Origin: a virus
Strand: one strand, 5' to 3'
IMG/VR virus record: IMGVR_UViG_3300030098_006114
Location: 1-27,501 of that record
Length of the DNA: 27,501 nt
The notes beneath the pieces were generated by a model. The model was not told the DNA's origin, ran no database searches, and saw only the letters and a list, made by a program, of their open reading frames with translations. Numbering within the stretch: position 1 is the stretch's first letter; every line of letters starts with the position of its first letter. Of the stretch, positions 17,083 to 22,748 are shown in pieces. The translations under genes were made by a program, and so were the position numbers.

Positions 17083-18980
17083 TGTCTTTACAATTAAATT
17101 TACTCACCCAAAAAAGTGAATGGCTACCCCCACAAGAATTACCTGATTTATCCGAAGCTAAAACAATAGCTATAGATGTAGAAACCAAAGACCCAGAGAT
17201 TAAAACTTATGGTCCTGGATGGGCAGTTGGAAATGGTCACATTGTTGGCTATGCCATCGCAACGGATTTTTGGAAAGGCTATGTACCTATCAGGCACTTG
17301 GGCGGGGGTAATCTTGACGAGCGTATTGTAAATAATTGGCTCAAGAAAGTTTTTGAAAGCCCTGCGGATAAAATCATGCACAATGCCCAATATGATGCAG
17401 GTTGGATACGTCAGATGGGATTTAAACTAAATGGACGACTCATAGACACGATGCTAATCGCCTCTTTATTAGATGAAAACCGTTTTAGCTACTCACTTAA
17501 TGCACTTGCTTTTGATTATCTAAATAAAACCAAATCAGAAAAAGGATTAGTAGAAGCTGCAAGAGACTTTGGTGTCGATCCCAAAGCTGAAATGTGGAAG
17601 CTACCCGCCATGTATGTGGGACCGTATGCAGAAGCAGATGCCGAACTAACCTTGGAACTGTGGAACTTTTTTAATTTTGAACTCAACAAGCAAGACCTTT
17701 GGCAGATTGTAAATCTTGAACTAGAATTACTACCCTGTCTTATTGATATGACTTGGCGCGGTGTGCGTGTCGATCAGAATAGATTGGAAAGAACCAAAGA
17801 TGCTTTATTAAAAAAAGAAATCATATTATCTCAGCAGATAAAAAAGATGGTTGGTCACGATGTGGAGATATGGGCAGCCCAATCGTTAGCCAAGGCTTTT
17901 GATGCGCTTAGTATCCAATACCCAAAGACAGAAAAAGGCGCACCGTCTTTTACCAAATCGTTTTTATCAGAGCATCCACACGAATTACCCAAGCTGATTG
18001 TTGAATCACGAAACATCAACAAGGCCAATGGGACTTTTATTAATACGATTATGAAGCACTGCCATAAAGATAGCAGAATCCATAGTCATATTAATCAGAT
18101 ACGTTCTGACAGTGGGGGGACTGTTTCAGGACGTATCTCTATGAATAATCCTAATTTACAGCAGATCCCCGCTAGAGATCCAGAGATCGGACCCATGATA
18201 CGTAGTTTATTCCTACCTGAAAAAGACGAAAGTTGGGCGGCTATAGATTTCTCGCAACAAGAACCACGGCTCTTGGTTCATTATGCCCATGTGTATGGAA
18301 AGGCGAAAGGTAGCCCGTTGCCCGCGATTGAGGAGTTTGTCACGGCTTATAACGAAAACCCTGATATGGACTTTCACACGATGGTAGCTGAGATGGCTAA
18401 CATACCCAGAAAGAAAGCAAAAACGATTAACTTGGGCATGATGTATGGCATGGGGGTCAATAAATTATCGGAACAGTTAGATGTCTCCTTGGACGAAGCC
18501 AGAGAATTAATTGGTCAATACCATGCAAGAGTCCCGTTTGTTAAAAAATTAATGAACGGTGTTACCCAGAGGTTGAATGAAAAATCAAGTAGCGGTTCTA
18601 TTCGATCCATACGGGGCAGAAAATGTCGATTTGATCTATGGGAGCCCGATACATTTAGTATGAACAAAGCACTACCGTACAAGGAAGCCCTTAAAGAATA
18701 TGGCGAAACCACCAAACTAAAACGGGCATACTCTTACAAAGCCCTTAATCGTTTAATCCAAGCGTCGGCTGCTGATATGACCAAACAATCCATGGTAAAC
18801 CTCTATAAAGAAGGCATCATACCGCTTATTCAGATCCACGACGAGATAGCGGTTTCTGTAAAGGATAAAAATACAGCAAAAGATATTGCCAAGATTATGG
18901 AAAATGCAGTATTGTTAGAAGTACCTAACAAGTGTGATGTTGAAATCGGCCCTAGTTGGGGCGAGGCAAAAGCATTGTAA
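17082..18980 (+). CDS. polA: Family-A DNA polymerase with 3'-5' exonuclease
   Basis: A 632-residue replicative polymerase without the 5'-3' nuclease domain of bacterial Pol I. The exonuclease is intact: ExoI D32-x-E34 in TIAIDVETKDPE, ExoII in MHNAQYDAGWI, ExoIII in PYAEADAELTLEL. Polymerase motif A is AAIDFSQQEPRLLV with catalytic D389; motif B has R443, K447 and Y455; motif C is IHDEIAVS with D587 and E588. At the position equivalent to E. coli F762 the residue is Leu451, a marker discussed in marine phage surveys as typical of slower or temperate-like phages. GGAGAG before the start overlaps the DUF6378 stop. A terminator and an oppositely phased accessory zone follow, so this closes the replication operon. 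Confidence 0.95.
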   Translation: MSLQLNLLTQKSEWLPPQELPDLSEAKTIAIDVETKDPEIKTYGPGWAVGNGHIVGYAIATDFWKGYVPIRHLGGGNLDERIVNNWLKKVFESPADKIMHNAQYDAGWIRQMGFKLNGRLIDTMLIASLLDENRFSYSLNALAFDYLNKTKSEKGLVEAARDFGVDPKAEMWKLPAMYVGPYAEADAELTLELWNFFNFELNKQDLWQIVNLELELLPCLIDMTWRGVRVDQNRLERTKDALLKKEIILSQQIKKMVGHDVEIWAAQSLAKAFDALSIQYPKTEKGAPSFTKSFLSEHPHELPKLIVESRNINKANGTFINTIMKHCHKDSRIHSHINQIRSDSGGTVSGRISMNNPNLQQIPARDPEIGPMIRSLFLPEKDESWAAIDFSQQEPRLLVHYAHVYGKAKGSPLPAIEEFVTAYNENPDMDFHTMVAEMANIPRKKAKTINLGMMYGMGVNKLSEQLDVSLDEARELIGQYHARVPFVKKLMNGVTQRLNEKSSSGSIRSIRGRKCRFDLWEPDTFSMNKALPYKEALKEYGETTKLKRAYSYKALNRLIQASAADMTKQSMVNLYKEGIIPLIQIHDEIAVSVKDKNTAKDIAKIMENAVLLEVPNKCDVEIGPSWGEAKAL

Positions 18981-19009
18981 GTTAGTTTTCATATTCGTCT
19001 CCCTTGATG

Positions 19010-19039
19010 GCCCCGTTAAATCAAAAACGGGGCTTTTTT
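19010..19039 (+). terminator. Intrinsic terminator of the replication operon
   Basis: GCCCCGTT (19010-19017) pairs perfectly with AACGGGGC (19026-19033), loop of 8, then six T. It follows the polymerase stop by about 30 bases, and a promoter begins immediately after its T-run. Confidence 0.9.
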
Positions 19040-19040
19040 C

Positions 19041-19069
19041 TTGACATATTGTATAAACTCTTATATTTT
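19041..19069 (+). promoter_or_regulatory. Promoter of the ribbon-helix-helix gene
   Basis: A perfect TTGACA (19041-19046) directly follows the terminator. The -10 is either TATATT (19062-19067, spacer 15) or TATTTT (19064-19069, spacer 17). ATAGGAG and the ATG at 19096 follow. Confidence 0.6.
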
Positions 19070-19095
19070 CTTAGACAATTATATAGGAGATACGT

Positions 19096-19260
19096 ATGGA
19101 TACAACCAAATGGAAGAGTGTTTTAGTTCCGAAAGAAATTTATGATGAGATTAAAAAGCTTTCCAAGGACGAAGGACGCACCATTAGTGGTCAGTTGCGT
19201 TTAGTTTTTGATTATTATAAGAAGAAACAGCCCCTCACGCCCTACAGCACCAAGGATTAA
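19096..19260 (+). CDS. Ribbon-helix-helix (Arc/CopG-like) DNA-binding protein
   Basis: A 54-residue protein with ATAGGAGATACGT before its ATG. The order is a short basic strand (WKSVLVP), helix 1 (KEIYDEIKKLSKDEG), a turn (RTISGQ) and helix 2 (LRLVFDYYKKK). This is the classic ribbon-helix-helix layout; such proteins dimerise and put the strand in the DNA major groove, often at short repeats. It has its own promoter after the polymerase terminator. Targets might include the 9-bp-period repeats at 20986-21071 or 21902-22004, or its own promoter, but nothing in the sequence proves this. Its stop codon overlaps the stop of the minus-strand gene. Confidence 0.75.
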   Translation: MDTTKWKSVLVPKEIYDEIKKLSKDEGRTISGQLRLVFDYYKKKQPLTPYSTKD

Positions 19261-19772
19261 AAAATACCCATTGGAAAAGTTTGTTTAACGCCCATGCCAC
19301 CCTCAAAATCAGCGTTTGGAAACTCATTTTTAATAAGCGTTTGTATACCTGACATCAGACCCTGTACTTTGCCTTGAGATTCTTTAGCCGTATCCTGCAT
19401 GGCTAACATATTCAGAAAAAACTGTAAGCCTTGTAAGGGGTTTTGATTAATTTTAGGAATTAATCCAGGCATAGAAGAACTAGTGGGATTATACAATCTT
19501 GAAATGTCTTTCTGTGCATCTAACGTACCAATAGCAGGTTGACCTGAAACAGTTGATGTTGTGTCGCCAGTTATTTCTGCCCCTGAATCTATCAGCCCGT
19601 CCATACCACCTGAATCCATATCCATCTGTCCACCACCAAAACCAAGATTACCACCTAATAAATCTGCTGATGAAACTTGTTGTGCTTGTAATTGAGATGG
19701 TTGGGCTTGTTGAGCTTTCTCAAACAAACCACCGATACCGCCAATACCAAATTGATCCAAAGCCATTTTCAT
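19257..19772 (-). CDS. Gly/Gln/Met-rich protein of unknown function on the minus strand
   Basis: A 171-residue protein that I do not recognise. The N-terminal half is low-complexity: GIGGIGGLFEKAQQAQ, then Gln/Ser and Gly/Asp/Met stretches. The C-terminal half is more ordered (NPLQGLQFFLNMLAMQDTAK). The composition resembles the virion proteins at 161-5981 more than the regulators around it, so it may be a minor virion component outside the main cluster. No Shine-Dalgarno precedes the start, but TTGTAA-16-TATAAT on the minus strand places transcription start at about 19772, the A of the ATG, so it would be leaderless. A second ATG at 19766 is possible. It converges with the ribbon-helix-helix gene, overlapping at stop codons. 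Confidence 0.6.
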   Translation of the reverse strand: MKMALDQFGIGGIGGLFEKAQQAQPSQLQAQQVSSADLLGGNLGFGGGQMDMDSGGMDGLIDSGAEITGDTTSTVSGQPAIGTLDAQKDISRLYNPTSSSMPGLIPKINQNPLQGLQFFLNMLAMQDTAKESQGKVQGLMSGIQTLIKNEFPNADFEGGMGVKQTFPMGIF

Positions 19773-19778
19773 ACGATT

Positions 19779-19806
19779 ATTATAATAAATTTAAAAAAAA
19801 TTACAA
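19779..19806 (-). promoter_or_regulatory. Promoter of the minus-strand Gly/Gln-rich gene
   Basis: On the minus strand TTGTAA (19806-19801), 16 bases, TATAAT (19784-19779). The predicted start coincides with the ATG at 19772, giving a leaderless mRNA. Confidence 0.55.
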
Positions 19807-19821
19807 TTGTGAATTTTTTTC

Positions 19822-19850
19822 TTGCAATATCTTATAAAATCCTTTATAAG
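19822..19850 (+). promoter_or_regulatory. Promoter of the candidate small RNA
   Basis: TTGCAA (19822-19827), 17 bases, TATAAG (19845-19850), pointing right, with predicted start near 19857. It is back to back with the minus-strand promoter at 19779-19806. Confidence 0.5.
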
Positions 19851-19856
19851 TAAAGT

Positions 19857-19984
19857 GTTTAGTTGAAATTTTCTCAATTTAGACAACTCCGTAATAAAGA
19901 TCTTGGTTTTGCCTGTAAAGATTCCAAGGTCAACTCAGGGGGACATGAACACCCAAACTCTTTGTAAAAGTGTCCCCCTTTTTT
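19857..19984 (+). ncRNA. Candidate structured small RNA, about 128 nt
   Basis: A gene-free interval with its own promoter and a strong terminator. Three successive hairpins are visible: AGTTG+AAATT with AATTT+CAACT (19861-19888, small bulge); GATCTTGG (19899-19906) with CCAAGGTC (19924-19931), one G-U; and the terminator stem GGGGGACA/TGTCCCCC. No open frame exceeds 13 codons: ATG at 19945 after AGGGGG gives a 13-residue peptide through the terminator stem, so a leader-peptide attenuator is the main alternative. I do not recognise a known RNA family. It could be an antisense or protein-binding RNA made by the phage. Confidence 0.5.
19938..19984 (+). terminator. Strong intrinsic terminator
   Basis: GGGGGACA (19938-19945) pairs perfectly with TGTCCCCC (19971-19978), loop of 25, followed by six T (19979-19984). 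It works for the plus strand; the reverse strand lacks a T-run. It ends the candidate small RNA. Confidence 0.85.
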
Positions 19985-20210
19985 AATTCATTACTTGGTG
20001 ACTGGTCGGTTCTTTCGGATAGTAGACTTCTACGTAGGTTCCGCAGTTAGGACAGGTAAGATTAGAAACAATTAAAAAATCACTTTCCTCGTCATCAACA
20101 TCGTGATCCCCACCCCAGATTAAATTCGTGCCACAATGCCAACAATCCATGCTTCTAATATTAAAGACCTTTACAAGCCTTTTTCCCTTATTCTTTTTAA
20201 TCTTTCCCAT
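19983..20210 (-). CDS. Small zinc-ribbon phage protein (CWHCG type)
   Basis: A 75-residue protein with two CxxC pairs, C23/C26 (MDCWHCGTNLIWGGDHD) and C53/C56 (LTCPNCGTYVEVYYPK), the signature of a zinc ribbon found in many phages, usually unnamed. The stretch between the pairs is acidic (DVDDEESD). The start at 20210 has GAGGA about 8 bases upstream; starting at Met21 (20150) would remove the basic N-terminal 20 residues (MGKIKKNKGKRLVKVF) and the overlap with the upstream gene, so the start is uncertain. It may bind DNA or RNA polymerase; not shown. It forms a two-gene minus-strand unit with the next zinc ribbon. Confidence 0.75.
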   Translation of the reverse strand: MGKIKKNKGKRLVKVFNIRSMDCWHCGTNLIWGGDHDVDDEESDFLIVSNLTCPNCGTYVEVYYPKEPTSHQVMN

Positions 20211-20389
20211 ACTACATCCTCATTGCAGACGTTGCAACACCTACCCTCCTCGGCCAACGGCTCAGGGTTATGGCTGTCCATGATGTGTGTAATCTTTTTT
20301 CCACAGATACAACAGTAGATAGGTTCTTTTAATCCGTCCATAATAAGAGAATAGCAGACTTTATTATAAAAGCAAATATTATTTGACAT
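20171..20389 (-). CDS. Small zinc-ribbon phage protein (DSHNP type)
   Basis: A 72-residue frame with C26/C29 (CCICGKKITHIMDSHNPEPL) and C52/C55 (RCCNVCNEDVVWERLK). The DSHNP block and RCCN-x-CN are a pattern I recognise from small conserved phage and prophage proteins of unknown role. The conserved part begins at Met17, so the true start may be 20341 instead of 20389; neither has a Shine-Dalgarno. From 20389 a TATAAT-like -10 (20408-20403, minus strand) would give a 7-base leader. The end overlaps the next minus-strand gene by 40 bases if that gene starts at 20210. Confidence 0.7.
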   Translation of the reverse strand: MSNNICFYNKVCYSLIMDGLKEPIYCCICGKKITHIMDSHNPEPLAEEGRCCNVCNEDVVWERLKRIREKGL

Positions 20390-20412
20390 TATCTTAGTTA
20401 TTATTATATAAT
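20383..20412 (+). promoter_or_regulatory. Consensus sigma-70 promoter for the 20422 gene
   Basis: TTGACA (20383-20388), 18 bases, TATAAT (20407-20412), both hexamers perfect. Transcription would begin about 20419-20420, so the ATG at 20422 has virtually no leader. Confidence 0.75.
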
Positions 20413-20421
20413 CTTATAATC

Positions 20422-20658
20422 ATGCAAATTATGGGATCTAATGAGGAAAAAAATTGTTTAGTATGTAACGATATTTTAATTAATAATGGAACTTGGGGTT
20501 ACTGCTCTTCTTGTTGGAATAGTAACAAAGTAATGAAAAAAGTAACTTGGGAAAAATATTGGATGAATAATGATGCAAGTACAAAAGTTTTTATTAGTGG
20601 ACCATGTATTACAACAAATACAGGACGACGTATTAAAAGGAGATATGACGGCCATTGA
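20422..20658 (+). CDS. Small zinc-ribbon protein, probably leaderless
   Basis: A 78-residue protein with C12/C15 (NCLVCNDIL) and C28/C31 (WGYCSSCWNSNK), a treble-clef or zinc-ribbon-like arrangement. A basic C-terminus (GRRIKRRYDGH) suggests nucleic-acid contact. There is no Shine-Dalgarno, but a perfect promoter puts the transcript start within about 2-3 bases of the ATG. ATG 20431 is an alternative start. The end overlaps a small downstream frame by 14 bases. No family recognised. Confidence 0.6.
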   Translation: MQIMGSNEEKNCLVCNDILINNGTWGYCSSCWNSNKVMKKVTWEKYWMNNDASTKVFISGPCITTNTGRRIKRRYDGH

Positions 20659-20740
20659 AACATTAATTTCAGAGCTGCCCGTCGATACACTCAAAGCTTT
20701 TCTTTCGGAGGTAAATCAAAATGAAAAAAATAATTGTTAG
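20645..20740 (+). CDS. Very small protein (31 aa), overlapping both neighbours
   Basis: ATG 20645 is preceded by AAAAGGAG (20635-20642), one of the best ribosome-binding sites in the region, and the frame runs to TAG 20738-20740. The product starts MTAIETLISELPVDTLKAFL, an amphipathic helix, and ends in NNC. It overlaps the zinc ribbon by 14 bases and the next gene by 20. The strong site argues for translation; it may be a functional microprotein or couple translation to the downstream gene. Confidence 0.45.
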   Translation: MTAIETLISELPVDTLKAFLSEVNQNEKNNC

Positions 20741-20978
20741 TCCCATTGTAAAGGACGCCATGAAAATTTTTTCGTTAGAAAGAGTATACAATCCTTATTT
20801 GAAATGGGCTGACGATCCCGATCCAATGGACTTCGACCATCTTTATGAAAAAGACTTGGTTGCTGACGCCAAGAAGTTATTAGAAGATGAAGATAAAATT
20901 TTTGATCCAGAAGATGTCAGACGATTAAAAGATTTTGTTCGTAAGTGGGATGTCGAAGATCTACCTGATCCCGACTAG
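20721..20978 (+). CDS. Small acidic protein of unknown function (85 aa)
   Basis: An 85-residue protein, GGAGG 9 bases before ATG. It is strongly acidic (DDPDPMDFDHLYEKD; LEDEDKIFDPEDVRRLKDF; ends DVEDLPDPD), predicted helical, with no Cys and no membrane segment. Such acidic small phage proteins sometimes mimic DNA or inhibit host enzymes, but nothing here shows that. It ends 7 bases before the first iteron-like repeat block. Confidence 0.6.
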   Translation: MKKIIVSPIVKDAMKIFSLERVYNPYLKWADDPDPMDFDHLYEKDLVADAKKLLEDEDKIFDPEDVRRLKDFVRKWDVEDLPDPD

Positions 20979-20985
20979 TTGGTTT

Positions 20986-21071
20986 TGTCACAACTGTCAC
21001 AGGTGTTTTGTAACTTTATATAAATAAAATTATTTAAAAAAGTTTTGTTTTAGCTTGTGACAAGTGTGACA
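20986..21071. repeat. Symmetric iteron-like cluster 1 (TGTCACA pairs)
   Basis: Two direct copies of TGTCACA at 9-base period (20986-20992, 20995-21001) face two copies of the complement TGTGACA, also 9 apart (21056-21062, 21065-21071). Between them are 54 bases, almost all A/T. Each arm reads TGTCACANNTGTCACA, so the whole is a near-perfect long inverted repeat. This could be a replication origin, centromere-like site or operator. No gene lies in 20979-21249. Confidence 0.7.
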
Positions 21072-21081
21072 AGTATTTAGG

Positions 21082-21098
21082 TGCGACACTATGTCGCA
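21082..21098. promoter_or_regulatory. Perfect dyad upstream of the 21109 promoter
   Basis: TGCGACA (21082-21088) and TGTCGCA (21092-21098) flank a 3-base centre, 10 bases before the -35 at 21109. It is a likely activator or repressor site; there is no T-run. Confidence 0.5.
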
Positions 21099-21108
21099 TT
21101 AATTACCC

Positions 21109-21137
21109 TTGACTTATATGAGATTCTATGATACAAT
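21109..21137 (+). promoter_or_regulatory. Strong promoter for the boxA-bearing leader and 21250 gene
   Basis: TTGACT (21109-21114), 17 bases, TACAAT (21132-21137). The predicted start near 21144 is followed by a leader of about 105 bases without an open frame. Confidence 0.7.
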
Positions 21138-21140
21138 CTT

Positions 21141-21208
21141 ATATGGTTTAAAAAACCATATTGCTCTTTGACATTGATAGAAACCTTATTCGTAGACAGG
21201 AAACTGTC
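21141..21208 (+). promoter_or_regulatory. nut-like leader: hairpin, boxA, GNRA hairpin
   Basis: In order: ATATGGTTT/AAACCATAT hairpin (21141-21161); TGCTCTTTGACA (21162-21173), which matches the bacterial rRNA-leader boxA (TGCTCTTTAACA) in all but one base; and GACAG-GAAA-CTGTC (21195-21208), a stem with a GNRA tetraloop in the place of a boxB. In lambdoid phages boxA plus boxB recruits Nus factors and N protein to make RNA polymerase ignore terminators. Here the leader precedes a single gene and a terminator, with terS beyond. Antitermination is inferred. Confidence 0.5.
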
Positions 21209-21249
21209 AGTGATCGAAGATTATTTTAACTAAACATACGGAGTTCAAT

Positions 21250-21660
21250 ATGTTAGAAAAAGACTTAATTACTTTTAAATTAACCAAGACCGAATGGTTT
21301 TTGCACCATGATAGAATACAGTTGTCGGATTGTCTTGAAGATGTTTTTGAAACTTGGTTTCAATATGAAGATGACCCAAGAGAAGCCGTTACTAATCTGT
21401 TTTCAAAAGTTCAAGATGCTTGTTACAAAGAACACAAAGATGGTTCTTGTACCGTAACTTTAAATTTAAATAATAGATGGGACTTGGAGCTTTGGAACGA
21501 ATCTATAGATGGTAATGCAATGGTATGCTCTTGGATTTCAGAAGCTAAAAATGGTTATATTGATTCCAAATCAATTTTAACTCATTGTCGTAATGTTAAT
21601 AAAAAATTAGATTCTATTGACCCACATGGTCGTTATTTATGGGCAAGGTGGATAATATAA
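21250..21660 (+). CDS. Unknown protein behind the boxA leader (136 aa)
   Basis: A 136-residue protein with ACGGAG before ATG. It is acidic to neutral, rich in Trp (seven) and Asp, without Cys pairs or a membrane segment; features include FKLTKTEWFLHHD, CTVTLNLNNRWDLELW and HGRYLWARWII at the C-terminus. I do not recognise a family. It is expressed from a strong promoter through a leader with a boxA-like element, is followed by a terminator, and is bracketed by two iteron-like clusters. This suggests a special regulatory or initiation role, but the sequence does not reveal it. Confidence 0.7.
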   Translation: MLEKDLITFKLTKTEWFLHHDRIQLSDCLEDVFETWFQYEDDPREAVTNLFSKVQDACYKEHKDGSCTVTLNLNNRWDLELWNESIDGNAMVCSWISEAKNGYIDSKSILTHCRNVNKKLDSIDPHGRYLWARWII

Positions 21661-21845
21661 CAAACAAAGCCTCGTGGATCACGGGGCTTTTTCTTTGCAC
21701 AGGAGATCAAGTAAAGTTATACTGGTTTAGGGCTCAATACTCACGGACTGGGGATCACGGCTTGCTGACTTTGTTTTACGTATCAATATTTATTGCTCTG
21801 GTTTATATTATTGTGGGGCTTGTTTATATATTTCTCTACAAATAA
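21639..21845 (+). CDS. Doubtful small membrane protein frame
   Basis: A 68-residue frame whose C-terminal 26 residues (LLTLFYVSIFIALVYIIVGL, then VYIFLYK) would be a good transmembrane helix. But the ATG lies inside the preceding gene, has no Shine-Dalgarno, and the frame runs through the terminator stem. An AGGAG at 21701-21705 has no start codon at a proper distance. Possibly a decayed holin-like or membrane gene; possibly chance. Confidence 0.25.
   Translation: MGKVDNITNKASWITGLFLCTGDQVKLYWFRAQYSRTGDHGLLTLFYVSIFIALVYIIVGLVYIFLYK
21666..21692 (+). terminator. Intrinsic terminator after the 21250 gene
   Basis: AAAGCCTCGTG (21666-21676) pairs with CACGGGGCTTT (21680-21690) with one G-U and a 3-base loop, followed by TT after TTT. 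It sits 6 bases after the stop. Confidence 0.85.
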
Positions 21846-21901
21846 CACGCTTTATGTTATATAGCCGAGAAATTAAAAAAATATTTTTTAGTGTTAAATA
21901 G

Positions 21902-22004
21902 GTGTAACTAGTGTAACCATGTAACTTTAGTGTTCAAGTACCTTATTTATAAGGAAATAATTAGGTTACATAAGTAGTTACACTAAGAATTAATAAAATG
22001 TAAC
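21902..22004. repeat. Iteron-like cluster 2 (TGTAAC/GTTACA) upstream of terS
   Basis: TGTAAC occurs at 21903-21908, 21912-21917 and 21920-21925 (spacing 9 and 8); the complement GTTACA at 21965-21970 and 21977-21982; and one more TGTAAC at 21999-22004. The centre holds a palindrome CCTTAT-TT-ATAAGG (21941-21954) in AT-rich DNA. Layout and period echo cluster 1 with a different sequence. Lying about 130 bases before terS, it may be a TerS recognition (pac/cos) site, an origin or an operator. The rest of 21846-22136 has no gene, only a GGGGGG run at 22036-22041 and long A/T runs. Confidence 0.65.
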
Positions 22005-22136
22005 CAAAACTTCTTAAATATCAATATTGCGTTATGGGGGGTCTGCGACTTTTTTTTAAAAAAATATTTTTCTGGACTATATAACTAGAATCGGTATTTT
22101 TAAGAGAACTATCGTTTATTAACTAGGAAAGTATTT

Positions 22137-22748
22137 ATGGCTAGAAAAAAAAGAAGATTAGTAGAAACCAGAGGTAGACCTAAAGCAACGGTTAATTCAA
22201 CTTTAACAAGACGACAGGAACTTTTTGTAAAAGAACTTGTTAGTAAAGATGGACAGATAACTATGAGAGAAGCTGCAATTAATGCAGGCTATCCTGTTTC
22301 TTCTGCACATACGAGAGCTTATGAACTTACTAATCCAAACATGAGTCCTCATGTTGTAGCTAAGATTAGAGCCTATCGACAAGAACTAGATGAAAAGTAT
22401 GGCGTAACGTATCAAAGACATTTGAGAGACTTACAAACTATCAGAGATTTGGCTTTACAGAACGGAGCTTACTCAGCCGCAGTTCAGGCCGAGTATCGTA
22501 GGGGACAGGCACAAGGCGATATTTATATTAGTAAATCTGAAGTAAGACATGGTTCTATTGATAGCATGAGTAAAGAAGAAGTAGAGAAAGCACTAAAGGA
22601 GATAAAAGAGCAATATGCCCCGATCACCATTGATGTTACTCCAACCGAGGAGAGCAACAAACAAAACCGCAGTCAAGCGAGAAAGCGGATTTTATCAGCA
22701 GATGAAAACAGGAATCAAAAAGACCAAGAGGAACCTCATCCTGACTAG
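22137..22748 (+). CDS. terS: Terminase small subunit
   Basis: A 203-residue protein with AGGAAA 6 bases before ATG. A basic N-terminus (MARKKRRLVETRGRPKATVN) precedes a terminase-small-subunit HTH: LTRRQELFVKELV, then TMREAAINAGYPVSSAH and RAYELTNPNMSPHV. After it comes an oligomerisation-type helical segment (KYGVTYQRHLRDLQTIRDLA) and the motif VQAEYRRGQAQGDIYISKSE common in these proteins. TerS rings recognise the viral packaging site and load the large subunit, which would lie outside this window. Repeats at 21902-22004 just upstream are a candidate binding site. The end overlaps the nuclease frame. Confidence 0.85.
   Translation: MARKKRRLVETRGRPKATVNSTLTRRQELFVKELVSKDGQITMREAAINAGYPVSSAHTRAYELTNPNMSPHVVAKIRAYRQELDEKYGVTYQRHLRDLQTIRDLALQNGAYSAAVQAEYRRGQAQGDIYISKSEVRHGSIDSMSKEEVEKALKEIKEQYAPITIDVTPTEESNKQNRSQARKRILSADENRNQKDQEEPHPD

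Noticed and set aside
19945-19986. 13-residue peptide gene in the candidate small RNA
   Set aside because: It runs through the terminator stem into the T-run; kept only as an alternative (leader peptide) explanation.
21168-21190. TTGACA within the leader as a second promoter
   Set aside because: No -10 lies at 15-19 bases; the bases belong to the boxA-like sequence.
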